DNA of 64,000 bases from JAIEOG01 sp964519985. Its GTDB lineage: Bacteria > Bdellovibrionota > FAC87 > UBA2466. The position numbers were made by a program, and so were the translations under genes. Below the pieces are notes generated by a model that did no database searches, was not told the DNA's origin, and worked only from the letters and a program-made list of their open reading frames with translations. Position 1 is the first letter of the stretch. Each line of letters starts with the position of its first letter. Shown piece by piece: positions 35,944 to 45,627 of the stretch. Location of the stretch: contig CAZFMF010000009.1 in NCBI GenBank assembly GCA_964519985.1, positions 34,013 to 98,012 of the forward strand, written 5' to 3'.

Positions 35944-38900
35944 CTACTTTATTTTGAGTGGCACGGTGTACCCACCACCGAACACAACCCGGCCTTTGTC
36001 ATCTTTGATTTCAACATCAAAGACGTGCTTAGAATAGTCGGCCACCTTCTTAATGGTTACCCAGAAGTCGAACACTCCGGTCTGACCCGCGGCAATCGGC
36101 GTGAGCGGGATTTCCTTCTGATAGATGGACACGTTCGGATCCCGAGACGTGATCTTCATCTTCAGGCCATTCGGAGTGACGGTGTTTCCGATATTGTCCA
36201 ACCAGATCTTGTTCGAGAACCAGCTGCCCCCCGGTTTGTTCACGTTCACGGGATTGCTAAAAGCTCGCACCTTGATCGAGTTCTCGATGTTTTGCTCGAG
36301 GATGAAGCTTTGTAGCGCGACGCCCTCCTGCATCAAGGTCACCTTTAGTTTCACCGAGCCCAAGGCGTTGCCCCCTTGGACGGAACCGGCGAGGACGTTG
36401 AAGTAACGGGCCTCGGTATCGGACGACAGTTCCTTTAGGACCGCGGTGGTTGCCGGAAGCACTAAGCTCTTGGCCTGATCTTCCACAACTACCGTGAACT
36501 TGCCTTTTGGTGCGGCGACTCCGCCGAAGTTTCTAACCTTCAGTTCCAAGGTGAATTTCTCGCCGGCTTCCAGTTTCCCGTTGTTATTGGCATCGGCGAG
36601 CTTCGCGCCCAATCCCGCAACCTTGTAGTTAACCGCATACTCTTCAAGGATCGCTTCCTTGCCGGCCGCGTACGCCGCCGTGCGCTCGGCGGCGATGTGG
36701 TCATCGAAGCCTTTCTTCTCACCCGCCTCATGGCCTTCGCGGAAGGCAACGGCGGCGCCCTCTTTCAAGCCTTTGGCATAGCCGTCCAGGCGCCCCTTAT
36801 CGTGTCCCTCTTGAAAGCGGATCGGAAGACCGCGCGGTTCGCCGATTTTGAAGGTGTCGGCGTAAGCGAGATCGTAAGCGGCCTTACGAGTAGGGGTGTA
36901 ACTTTCGTCGTAGCCAGCTTGATAACCCGCCACGTCGCCTTTGTCCTTCTCGTCCGGGTAGCTCTTTTTGAAGGTGACATCGTAAGCACCTTGGTAAGCC
37001 GTCATATAGGCGCGCTTGTACTCGGTGATGTAGATCTCCGGATAAGCGACGCCATAGGCCTTCGCATAGAACGCGTCGTAGCTCACCTGGTAGGCGGCGA
37101 GGAAATCCGGATGGTCATAGGACTTCTGGTACTGACGATACCGGAAATCAGCATCGGGTACGTCGAAGCTTTGGTTATCATCCTTCGCCTGGGCCGCCGC
37201 CGTCACCGCCGGTTGAACTACGGCCTCGTTGGCGGCCAAGAACAAGCGGTTGCTAGGCCGAGCCGCCATGGAAAGGGCGGCCTGCACGCGAGCCGGTGGA
37301 ATCGGATCGGCAGCATCGGCATTGTCGATATCGGCGAGATGACCGGGTTTCGATGCCTGAATCTCCTTCTCCTGGTCCGCGCGGCCACGGGGAAAGTCGT
37401 CCCGCATCGCCGTATCTCTCGCCTTCGTCGCGCCGACCGGTACGCCCGCGGTAAAGCCCAGGTCGAAATTGGCCTGGGTCTTCGACTCCGCAAAGCCGAC
37501 CGCGAAGCCTTCCTTCTCCCCTTCGGCTAAGCCTTTTTGATACCCTTTCTCGAGACCGGACGCGTATCCCGCCGCATCACCCTCTTTGGTTCCGGCTTCG
37601 GTCCCGTCACGTTTCCCATCGTTCTCTCCCACTCCCTTGCCGCGCGTTTCACCGACCGCGTATCCCGCCGCATAGTCTCGTTGAAGACCGTCGGATTCGC
37701 CTTGGGTCGCGCCGTCTTTGGCTCCCTGGACTTTTGCGGAGGCGATACCGTCGATTTTACCGCGCTCATCGCCTTCGCGTTTTCCGGGGGCGCCACTGTC
37801 CTTCTCGCCGTCGGCCTTCGCCGCCGCCAGTTCCGTGTGGTACTGGTTAAAGACTTTCACGTACAAGTCGTAGGCAGATTGAGTCGATTGCTCTTCGAGC
37901 GTCGCTTTATCGTTCGCGGCGACATAGATCCCACGTGCGATCTCTTCTGCCGTCGCCGCTACCTGGATCTTCGGATCCAAGGCCGCGACCGACTGCTGAT
38001 AGCTAGCGATGTCTTGGTTCAACCGGGCGACTGCGTCGAGATACTCGGAAATCGTCGACTGACTGTCCCGAATCTGGGCCTGGGATTGAGTGATCTCCGT
38101 CTGGTAATCGGTGATCGATTGTTGCTTCTGCGATTTCGTGTACTTCAAGTCATTTTGCTGCGATTGCAGATTGTCAAGCGTGGCGACCTCGGCGCCGTAC
38201 TGAGCTTCTTCCTCATTGAAAACGATCGTCTTTTGGGCGACCGACTGTTCGAGGTTAAACTTCCTCTGCTCTCCGTTATTCACCTTCTGTTGGGCGATAT
38301 TGAGTGCACGTTGAGCGGCATCAAATTCACCCTGCTTTTGCGGAATCGCCGTGTTGGTCAAACGCACGATATTAGACTGCGCCAAACGCAGTTCTTCGCG
38401 TTGTCTTCCAAGATTGTCCGAGGCCTGCTGAATATTCGCATTCAACTGACCGATGTCTTGATTGATGCCAGCAAGAACTTGGTCGACTTGATTCAAGTCC
38501 GCCGTCTTCTCGTTAAGGCGCGCCGTGATCTCAGCGATATCCGCACTTATCTTGGTCTGCTGATCGGCGACTTGCGTCAATTCGGTGCGGAGCGCGGTCA
38601 GCTGCGCCTCGACATTGGACTTCTGAGTGGACGCCTGATTCAGGCGAACACCGAGATTGTCCAATCTCTTTTGCGCCTTGTCTAAGCTGCCTGGCAGGGC
38701 GGCCAGCTCTTGTTCGCCGGCGGCCTGTTTAGACTGCAGATTTTGAATCTGCTGGGTCAGCTTACCAATACGATCTTTCGCGTCCGCGAGCTTGGCATTG
38801 GCGTCATCCAACTTCGCCGCGTTTTGCTGAATCTCCGTTTGGGTCGCAGCCACATTGGCCGCGGCCTGATCGCGCTTAGTGGCGGCGTCGCTACGCTTTG

Positions 38901-41820
38901 CGGCCAGATCCTGCTTGTCTGCCGAGAGTGCGGCGAGCTTGTTGTTCCAATCGGACTGATTATTTTGAGCGGTAGTGAGCTTCGCCTGCACGTCGGCGAT
39001 CTGACCCGGCAAAGCCTGCTGCTCGGATTGTGCTTGCGACAGGTTTTGCGTGAGTTTCGAGATCTGATCCGACACCTGCGCAATCTGCTGGTTGTTTTGA
39101 TCGATATTGGACAGCGTATCGCTTAGCTTCTGCTGGAGATTCGCGAGCTGGGTCTTCTTCTGATTGAGCTGTTGGGAAAGCTGGTCCGCCTTTTGCGTCA
39201 ACTGCGCGATCTTCTGCTCGATGAGTTGAAGCTCGCCTTGCACGCTAGCGAGTTGCGATTCCGCTTGTTGTTTTTGTGAGACGGCCTGATCTTTCTGCGT
39301 TTTTGCTTGCGCGATCTGCCCCGGAAGCTCAGTCGCATCCTGTTTCAATGCGGCAATCTCGTCTTTGATCGATTTGATTTCCGCTTGGGCGGTCTGTCTT
39401 TGCTGAATTAGGCTTGCCACTTCGTTTTTCGCCGAAGTGATCTGCTGATTTTTGGTACCCAGCTGACTATTGAGGCTCGTCCTTTGCGCCTGAAGCTGAT
39501 TGAATTCCTTCACCTTCGAACTGACCGAAGCTTCCAGCTGATCGACCTTTTGATTTTGGGCGGCTACCGCTTGAGCGGCATCTTGCACTTTCGGCTGCAA
39601 ACTATCGACTTGTCTCTGCTTCTGATCCTTCTCCCTTTGCGCTTGGACGACATCGTTCTCGGCTTTCTTCACCGCCATCTCGAGCTGCTTGATCTTGCCC
39701 TGCGTCCGAACCTGCGCTTGGTTGTTTTCACGGATATCATCATTGAGTGCCTTGAGCTTCTGCCGGGCTTCGGCAAGCTGCTGTTCTTTGCTCTTATCGC
39801 CCTTTAGCTGCTCAATCAGATTCATCACCTGATCTTTTTGCGCTTTCAGCTGGGTCTCTTTCGCTTCAAGCTGGGCGAGCTCCGATTGAGCGGTAGATAC
39901 CTGCGACTTCGCTTGATTTAGCTCGCCCTGAGACTGCGCAATCTCTTGCTGGGCCTTTTGCACTTCATTTTTCGCACTGGCCAGCTGGTTGTCTAACTGC
40001 GCCTTTTGGTTCTGCAGCTGCTGGAGCTTTCCTTTTTCGGAGTTGATCTGGTTTTGTACCGGCCCGATCTCACCTTGAAGCTGCGCGATCTTCTGATCGG
40101 CCTGACCGATTTGATTCTTCAGCTGATCCGCGTCCGCTTGATAGTCTTGGATATTCTTCTGCGTCTGCTGGATGTTAGAGGTGAGGGTGCTGACCGTGCC
40201 CTGCAGGCCAATGAGTTTTGTCTGCTTCTGGGTGATCTGCCCTTGGACTTGGCTCTGTTTCGCCTCGAGATTCTGAATCTGAGTGGTCAATTGGGTGATC
40301 TGGGCTTCCGCCTTGGCCACGGCTTGCTTGGCCGCCTCCGCCTTTTGTTGAACGGGTCCCGCGGCCTGTTTCGCGGACGCTAGTTCCTGATTCGCTTGTG
40401 ACGACTTGCCTTCGGCATCGCTGACATCGGTCTTCGCGTCGTTTACCTTCGCCTGCAAATCCTGCTTCTGCTGGGCGAGGTTGGTGGCCTTTTGTTGCAG
40501 GTTTTGTTGCTGATCCTTTTTCTGCCCGATTTGGGTCTGGAGATCTTGGATCTGTTGGCCGATGCTACCCTTTTTGGTGTTTAGCTCGGACAGTTTCGCC
40601 TGCAACTCCGCAATCCGTTGAGTCACCGTCTGCAGTTGCTTTTGCGCGTCGGCGATCGCGGCGTCTTTAGTAGAGATCTGTTGATCGAGTTTCGTCACCA
40701 GATCATTGAGCTGGGTAAGACCGTCCTGTTGCTTAGCGAGTTTCTCCGACAGGTTTTGCGCCTGCTTCGCCAGCTGATCCGCCTTCTGTTGTAGGTCGCC
40801 CAGCTTGGTTTTCGCGTCGGCAAGTTCGGTCTGCTTCTGCGGGATCTGGATCTTTAGGTTGGCGATCTCAGTATCCAGCGCACCTTTGCGCGCATTTAGA
40901 TTCGCTATCTCCGTCGTCGTGGTTTGAATATTTTTATTGAGTTCAGTGATTTGGTTTTCAATCGCTGACTTTTCGTCCGTGGCTTTTTGAATCTTCTCAT
41001 TCAGATTGCCAATGCGCTTATTGAGATCCGCGAGTTTCGTCTGCTTTTGCGAGAGATTTTGATTGATTTCGCTGATGCGTTGAGCAATTTCGGCGCGTTT
41101 AACGTCCGCTTTGTTCTTATCCCCGGTTTTATTCTGCAGCTGTTTGTCTAGCTTATCGAGTCGATCGGTCAATCGCGCGATATGATCGGTCGAGCGCTGC
41201 TCGTCTTTCTGCGCCTGCACCAGCTCAGTGTTGAGCAGGTTGAGTTCGTTGGTCAGGGTGTCCATCCGAACTTGCACACGGTCCCGCGCCTCGGTGAGCT
41301 GCGCCAGATCAGTGATGGCGTTGTCTAATTTCGTGCGTTCGGTATCAATATCGGAAGCGGCGGTATCGCGTTCCCGGCGTGCGTCTTCGACACGTTGGAT
41401 TTGCGTGTCGACCTGAGATTGTTTGGCGTTGATTTGAGAGTCGAGGGAACGGATGTCCCCTTCCAGATTCGAAATCGCGCTCTGGTTGCTGGAAATCGTG
41501 TTTTTCAGCGATTGGATGTCGCCTTTCAGACTCGAAATGCTGTCCTGATAGCCCTGAATCGTCTGCTTGTTTTCCTCGATACTACCTAGCAGTTCGGCTT
41601 TTTGCGTCTCTAAGGCTTGGCGGGCAGCCTGTTTGTCGGCGTAGGTTTGCTCTTTCGCATTGGCGTCCGCCCGGACCGCGTCCGAGACTTTTTGCTGGTC
41701 TTCATAGCGTTTTTCAAACTTTTGGTAATTTACCCGATCCGGGACTTCCGCCAGAGCAACAACGGAATGAAAAAAATACAGTACGGCAGTGGCCGCGATA
41801 CGAGCGTGACGAGATTTCAT
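35944..41820 (-). CDS. Giant exported coiled-coil protein with Gly- and Tyr-tetrad repeats
   Basis: A 1958-residue protein. ATG 41820 gives a signal peptide (ARIAATAVLYFFHSVVALAE). Residues 35-1320 are almost unbroken heptad coiled coil, very rich in Gln, Lys, Ala and Leu. Residues 1335-1465 are a GxxxGxxxG array with segments such as GYASGLEKGYQKGLAEGEKE, resembling the Yae1_N pattern. Residues 1555-1735 carry an aromatic tetrad array (YxxxY, for example YKRAYMTAYQGAY) that shifts back into Gly tetrads. Residues 1740-1958 look like two Ig/CARDB-type beta-sandwiches. There is no membrane anchor or sorting signal. A fully stretched coil would span roughly 190 nm, so a periplasmic or surface filament is likely. 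The function is unknown. Confidence 0.85.
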   Translation of the reverse strand: MKSRHARIAATAVLYFFHSVVALAEVPDRVNYQKFEKRYEDQQKVSDAVRADANAKEQTYADKQAARQALETQKAELLGSIEENKQTIQGYQDSISSLKGDIQSLKNTISSNQSAISNLEGDIRSLDSQINAKQSQVDTQIQRVEDARRERDTAASDIDTERTKLDNAITDLAQLTEARDRVQVRMDTLTNELNLLNTELVQAQKDEQRSTDHIARLTDRLDKLDKQLQNKTGDKNKADVKRAEIAQRISEINQNLSQKQTKLADLNKRIGNLNEKIQKATDEKSAIENQITELNKNIQTTTTEIANLNARKGALDTEIANLKIQIPQKQTELADAKTKLGDLQQKADQLAKQAQNLSEKLAKQQDGLTQLNDLVTKLDQQISTKDAAIADAQKQLQTVTQRIAELQAKLSELNTKKGSIGQQIQDLQTQIGQKKDQQQNLQQKATNLAQQKQDLQAKVNDAKTDVSDAEGKSSQANQELASAKQAAGPVQQKAEAAKQAVAKAEAQITQLTTQIQNLEAKQSQVQGQITQKQTKLIGLQGTVSTLTSNIQQTQKNIQDYQADADQLKNQIGQADQKIAQLQGEIGPVQNQINSEKGKLQQLQNQKAQLDNQLASAKNEVQKAQQEIAQSQGELNQAKSQVSTAQSELAQLEAKETQLKAQKDQVMNLIEQLKGDKSKEQQLAEARQKLKALNDDIRENNQAQVRTQGKIKQLEMAVKKAENDVVQAQREKDQKQRQVDSLQPKVQDAAQAVAAQNQKVDQLEASVSSKVKEFNQLQAQRTSLNSQLGTKNQQITSAKNEVASLIQQRQTAQAEIKSIKDEIAALKQDATELPGQIAQAKTQKDQAVSQKQQAESQLASVQGELQLIEQKIAQLTQKADQLSQQLNQKKTQLANLQQKLSDTLSNIDQNNQQIAQVSDQISKLTQNLSQAQSEQQALPGQIADVQAKLTTAQNNQSDWNNKLAALSADKQDLAAKRSDAATKRDQAAANVAATQTEIQQNAAKLDDANAKLADAKDRIGKLTQQIQNLQSKQAAGEQELAALPGSLDKAQKRLDNLGVRLNQASTQKSNVEAQLTALRTELTQVADQQTKISADIAEITARLNEKTADLNQVDQVLAGINQDIGQLNANIQQASDNLGRQREELRLAQSNIVRLTNTAIPQKQGEFDAAQRALNIAQQKVNNGEQRKFNLEQSVAQKTIVFNEEEAQYGAEVATLDNLQSQQNDLKYTKSQKQQSITDYQTEITQSQAQIRDSQSTISEYLDAVARLNQDIASYQQSVAALDPKIQVAATAEEIARGIYVAANDKATLEEQSTQSAYDLYVKVFNQYHTELAAAKADGEKDSGAPGKREGDERGKIDGIASAKVQGAKDGATQGESDGLQRDYAAGYAVGETRGKGVGENDGKRDGTEAGTKEGDAAGYASGLEKGYQKGLAEGEKEGFAVGFAESKTQANFDLGFTAGVPVGATKARDTAMRDDFPRGRADQEKEIQASKPGHLADIDNADAADPIPPARVQAALSMAARPSNRLFLAANEAVVQPAVTAAAQAKDDNQSFDVPDADFRYRQYQKSYDHPDFLAAYQVSYDAFYAKAYGVAYPEIYITEYKRAYMTAYQGAYDVTFKKSYPDEKDKGDVAGYQAGYDESYTPTRKAAYDLAYADTFKIGEPRGLPIRFQEGHDKGRLDGYAKGLKEGAAVAFREGHEAGEKKGFDDHIAAERTAAYAAGKEAILEEYAVNYKVAGLGAKLADANNNGKLEAGEKFTLELKVRNFGGVAAPKGKFTVVVEDQAKSLVLPATTAVLKELSSDTEARYFNVLAGSVQGGNALGSVKLKVTLMQEGVALQSFILEQNIENSIKVRAFSNPVNVNKPGGSWFSNKIWLDNIGNTVTPNGLKMKITSRDPNVSIYQKEIPLTPIAAGQTGVFDFWVTIKKVADYSKHVFDVEIKDDKGRVVFGGGYTVPLKIK

Positions 41821-42008
41821 TTGACCCCAACCCTTGAAAAAACAGTCCCCACCCTTGACTAAGCAAAGGGCATGCCGCCCCGTCAATGCGGAAACTTCGC
41901 ACGGCAAATCGTATTTCTATCTTTTTGGAACGATGACTGCGGCGCCACGATGGGACTGGTGGGGACAAAGGGTTACCACTCTCCAACAATCAGGGAGAGA
42001 AGAAGGCG

Positions 42009-42029
42009 ACTCCGGCGCCGGAGTGAAAG
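42009..42029. repeat. 21-bp repeat, copy 1 (palindromic core)
   Basis: ACTCCGGCGCCGGAGTGAAAG. The first 16 bases are a perfect palindrome. A second copy with one substitution lies at 43438-43458, so the pair brackets the gene at 42164-43408. Confidence 0.75.
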
Positions 42030-42163
42030 TGGCTCATCGGAGATGTGGAACCCATCTATATGGATTTATTGTGAAAAGATGCGAGTGGGTAGGGATTCAA
42101 AAGTCTTCATTTTACCTACCGTTTCAATGGCGCCGCGGTCTGGTTGTGGTATAAAGCCCGCCC

Positions 42164-43408
42164 TTGAAAACCCGTTTCTATATTCTGTTCTTGTCTGGCG
42201 TATTGGCCGGTAACGGCTTTTCGTCCGGCGACGTGGAGCACAATCGACGGTGCCTTCGGCTCCTACTTCACGCGGATTTGCTCAAAGGGACGACATTGCC
42301 CGAGGCAACTCACGACACTGCTCATGTTCGCTCTTTGTGTAGGAAAACCCGCAAGGGGGATCGTATGGCCGAGGGCGAACTCCTAGACCGCGTGGCCGTT
42401 TCCATTTGGCCGATGCTCTACCGTGGTAGCGGAGACGATCAGTTGGAGGCGTCCCTGCTCTTGCAAACCACCCAGAGGCTTTTCCTGTCACTCGTTAGAG
42501 GGGGCGAACCGGACGTTCTCGCCACTCCGCTACTGACGGTCCGTGGCCTAGCTTTGGAGGAGCTCACGGCATGGGAGGAGGATAGCAGCCCCTTTCCCGA
42601 AACCGGGTTCGGGGGAAGTTTCGACGATTATCTCCGGGAGAAGCCGCCTTTTATCACTGAGGAAGAGCTTCTTGAACTCATTGAGGAGAGTTCCCTCGAC
42701 GGCAACGAGCGACGGCTCATTCAATTGCGTCTGCAGGGTCTCACAACTACCGCGATTGTTGAAACCGCAGGACGTAGTAACCGCGTCTGTTGGGAGCCGA
42801 TTTACGACAAACTAAGGCGTGCCTGGATGGAAAATGAAAACAGGCTTCGGCCTTCTCCAGCGCCATCGGAAGGCGCCGCCTTTCTTCCCTCGTTTAATGC
42901 GTTTTATCTATTCCTGAAACGAGAGTTGGAGGCGCGCCAGTTAACGATTGAACGGCTTTACACCCGGGGCATTCTTCCCGAGCGGCTCTTTCAAAAGGTG
43001 GAGCGGGCTTTGGCGGATTCAGATATGGCAGGAGTATCGCCGGAGGATTGGCGCGTGATTGAGGAGCGAGTTGGAACAACCAAGGAACATGGAAGCGCGA
43101 TGACCCATCGCAGTGTGGGCATTTCATTGCGGTACTGGCTTCGGGAAAGGGCACGCCTAAGATCTTCGGATGGCCAATACGACACGATTGTCCAACACTG
43201 GGATCTGTCTCCGCGAACCAAGAAGCTACTAGTTGAGCTGCTCGAAGGAAGGGTAAATGAGCGCGAGCTTCACCCTCTGGAACGCTTGAAAATTCTCCAG
43301 TTTTTCGAGTGCTACAATCGAGATTTGCCATTCAAAGCGGAGATTGACGATAGCGAAACAAAGATCACACCCGTACTTTGGCCGCTCCCGCGTGGGGCGC
43401 GACCTTAG
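42164..43408 (+). CDS. Protein of unknown function with sigma-region-4-like segment
   Basis: A 414-residue protein beginning at TTG 42164 with a hydrophobic start (FYILFLSGVLAGNGFSSG) that may be a signal peptide. The centre contains LDGNERRLIQLRLQGLTTTA, reminiscent of sigma-factor region 4 helices, but without a clear HTH continuation. The rest is Leu/Glu/Arg-rich helix. No family recognised. The gene lies between two copies of a 21-bp palindromic repeat. Confidence 0.5.
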   Translation: MKTRFYILFLSGVLAGNGFSSGDVEHNRRCLRLLLHADLLKGTTLPEATHDTAHVRSLCRKTRKGDRMAEGELLDRVAVSIWPMLYRGSGDDQLEASLLLQTTQRLFLSLVRGGEPDVLATPLLTVRGLALEELTAWEEDSSPFPETGFGGSFDDYLREKPPFITEEELLELIEESSLDGNERRLIQLRLQGLTTTAIVETAGRSNRVCWEPIYDKLRRAWMENENRLRPSPAPSEGAAFLPSFNAFYLFLKRELEARQLTIERLYTRGILPERLFQKVERALADSDMAGVSPEDWRVIEERVGTTKEHGSAMTHRSVGISLRYWLRERARLRSSDGQYDTIVQHWDLSPRTKKLLVELLEGRVNERELHPLERLKILQFFECYNRDLPFKAEIDDSETKITPVLWPLPRGARP

Positions 43409-43437
43409 CCCTCGGAATGGACTAATGGGGCTTTGTT

Positions 43438-43458
43438 ACTCCGGTGCCGGAGTGAAAG
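43438..43458. repeat. 21-bp repeat, copy 2
   Basis: ACTCCGGTGCCGGAGTGAAAG, one base different from copy 1 at 42009-42029 and in the same orientation. It lies 29 bp after the stop of the gene at 42164-43408 and could serve as its terminator hairpin. Confidence 0.75.
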
Positions 43459-43479
43459 CCCTCTACAAGGCACAAACAC

Positions 43480-43662
43480 CTACCAAGAGCAGTCCCACGA
43501 ATTGGGGACGCACATCTTAAATGTATAGCAATAATACTCCTCATTAGGACAACGATGTCCCGTCGCCTGAATGCTGCTTGCTTCAGTCGATTGCTCTATT
43601 TCACCGTTTGCTGGAAATAGCGCGAAAGAACCAAGCAGCACAAATGATAGAATCCGTTTCAT
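43480..43662 (-). CDS. Short secreted Cys-rich peptide
   Basis: A 60-residue product. ATG 43662 follows AGGAGG. A signal peptide (MKRILSFVLLGSFALFPANG) is followed by a mature part of about 40 residues that ends HRCPNEEYYCYTFKMCVPNS and then DC near the end, so there are four Cys in 22 residues, enough for two disulphides. It resembles small knotted secreted peptides. No family is recognised. It is divergent from a LysR regulator 76 bp away that may control it. Confidence 0.55.
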   Translation of the reverse strand: MKRILSFVLLGSFALFPANGEIEQSTEASSIQATGHRCPNEEYYCYTFKMCVPNSWDCSW

Positions 43663-43738
43663 AACTGCCTCCTCTTGCTCCACTATCTCTGCCTTTGCTG
43701 TTGAATATAAGCGAATATTATTCAACAACCATTAACCA

Positions 43739-44599
43739 ATGGATATCGATCGAATCTTTTATTTTGTTACGATCGCCCAGGCGGGCAGTCTTGCCGCGGC
43801 AGCGGATATTCTCCATGTTTCGCCGGCCGCATTGTCAAAGGCGATGAGTATATTCGAGACAGAATTTGGGGTGCCGGTTTTCCGGAGATCCGGTCGTGGC
43901 ATTGTGCTCACGGAGCAGGGCAAGGCCCTATTGCCCCGAGCTGAACAAGCTATTGAACATGTGAGGAGTCTCAAACCCGTTGAAGGTACCCGCCAAGCGG
44001 TTCTGCGCCTGGCGACGTTTGAAGTGTTTTCGACGTATTTCTCGGGAAACTTGATGAAGGAGCGATTTCCAGATTGGAATTTAGAATTGAGAGACGTTCT
44101 TCCGGGCGAGATTGAGAGAGCAGTGGCCGACCGCCACGCAGATGTGGGGCTCACGTATCTCCCTATTCCTCATTCGGGTGTTACGTTCCTGTCGGTTGGC
44201 CATGTGAAAATGGGAATCTTCGGGCTGCCGAAGTTTTCGCAAGAAAAGCACGACCCACTACCTTTTGTGGTTCCATTTGCTCCCCTGTACGGAAGTCCGA
44301 CAAAGATGTTGGGGTTAGATGGGTGGCCAGATAACCAAGTTTTCCGTTTTCAAAAATACCGAGTCACTTTGATGGAATCTGCATTGGAACTTTGTCGCCA
44401 AGGGCTTTGTGTCGCTTACCTTCCGACTTTCATCACTAGATTGCACAATGAGAGCGTCGTTGCTTCGAAACGTTTCGTCGAAATTCCCTTTCCGGGATTA
44501 AAGGCATCAAAGAATGAGGTGTTCTTGGTACGGCGCCCCGAGCTTCCAGAGAATAAAGTCGTCAGACAGATTGCGAAAGCGGTTCGGGAATTGGGGTGA
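43739..44599 (+). CDS. LysR-family transcriptional regulator
   Basis: A 286-residue LTTR. The HTH at residues 2-60 contains AAADILHVSPAALSKAMSIF and FRRSGRGIVLTEQGKALLPR. A substrate-binding domain follows with FVVPFAPLYGS. It is divergent from the secreted Cys-rich peptide gene, the likely target. The start codon lies 76 bp from that gene's start, enough for a shared control region. Confidence 0.9.
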   Translation: MDIDRIFYFVTIAQAGSLAAAADILHVSPAALSKAMSIFETEFGVPVFRRSGRGIVLTEQGKALLPRAEQAIEHVRSLKPVEGTRQAVLRLATFEVFSTYFSGNLMKERFPDWNLELRDVLPGEIERAVADRHADVGLTYLPIPHSGVTFLSVGHVKMGIFGLPKFSQEKHDPLPFVVPFAPLYGSPTKMLGLDGWPDNQVFRFQKYRVTLMESALELCRQGLCVAYLPTFITRLHNESVVASKRFVEIPFPGLKASKNEVFLVRRPELPENKVVRQIAKAVRELG

Positions 44600-44943
44600 G
44601 AAGGCCGGCACCGAAGTTCCGAAACTATCAAAAGCTTTCGCTCTTGGTTACGAGCTCTCCGATCTGGATGTAACGCGTGAGTCTCGAAGGGTCATCAGCA
44701 ACCGAACAGCAAGTTGGATCAACAAGCTCCACTTTTCTGGCGAGAACGGGGCGTTCCAGGAACCGCTCCAAATGTCAGTCGATGCGGATCAGCTGAATTC
44801 CGCCGAATGGCGTCGGATTTCTCTCACGGTAACGCTTCCTGATCATTTCGATGCGAGTCAGTCGAAAACGTCTGTTTTTGTATGCCAGAAAATTCTTGTA
44901 CCCTAGTGAAGCACCTTCTGGGATTGTATATTTTTCCATCGCG
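44600..44943. other. Region of about 340 bp without an assigned gene
   Basis: One frame stays open from inside the LysR gene to a TAG at 44904-44906 and reads plausibly (AFALGYELSDLDVTRESRRV, ADQLNSAEWRRISL). It has no start of its own and overlaps LysR out of frame. It could be a gene remnant or chance. Confidence 0.3.
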
Positions 44944-45504
44944 ATGAAGGTTCAATACTTTAAAAGTCAGGCGGATTTTAGACGGTGGCTTGAGAAAAAT
45001 GCCGCTAAGACGAAAGAAGTTTGGATTGGCTTTTACAAGCAGGGCTCGGGAAAAGTTGGAATAACTTATGCCCAGGCCTTAGATGAGGCGCTGTGTTTTG
45101 GCTGGATCGACGGAATTAAGAAGAGCGTCGATGAGTTGAGTTATACGAATCGGTTCACGCCCCGTCGGCCCAAAGGGAAGTGGTCCAAGATCAATACTGG
45201 CCACATCGAACGTCTCACCAAGGCAGGGTTGATGACACCCGCGGGCTTAGCCGAAGTGGAGAGGGCGAAAGAGGATGGGCGTTGGGAAATGGCCTACGAA
45301 TCTCCCCGTAACTCCACCCCTCCCAAAGATTTTTTGGATGCTCTGAAAAAGAATAAAAAAGCCGCGGCTCTTTTTAAGGAGCTCAACAAGACAAACATTT
45401 ATGCCATTACCTATCGGCTCCAAAATGCAAAAAAACCGGAAACGCGGACCCGATGGATAGAGAGAATTGTCGGAATGCTAGCCGAGGGGAAAAAATTTCA
45501 CTGA
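44944..45504 (+). CDS. YdeI/OmpD-associated family protein
   Basis: A 186-residue protein with the family signature TKEVWIGFYKQGSGKVGITY, then ALDEALCFGWIDGIKKSVDE and FTPRRPKGKWSKINTGHIER. It is cytosolic and full length. Family members are linked to peptide or bacteriocin resistance in some species, but the biochemical role is not established. ATG 44944 matches the usual family start. Confidence 0.87.
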   Translation: MKVQYFKSQADFRRWLEKNAAKTKEVWIGFYKQGSGKVGITYAQALDEALCFGWIDGIKKSVDELSYTNRFTPRRPKGKWSKINTGHIERLTKAGLMTPAGLAEVERAKEDGRWEMAYESPRNSTPPKDFLDALKKNKKAAALFKELNKTNIYAITYRLQNAKKPETRTRWIERIVGMLAEGKKFH

Positions 45505-45627
45505 ATCGGCTCCTAGAAGAGCGATTCCTCACGTAAAGACACTGGCCGGACTTTACGGTGAATTTTGCATCACAGACAGTACCTTTCTCTATATCCGTCA
45601 GGTTCCTGTTCGATAGGGCCGCCACCG

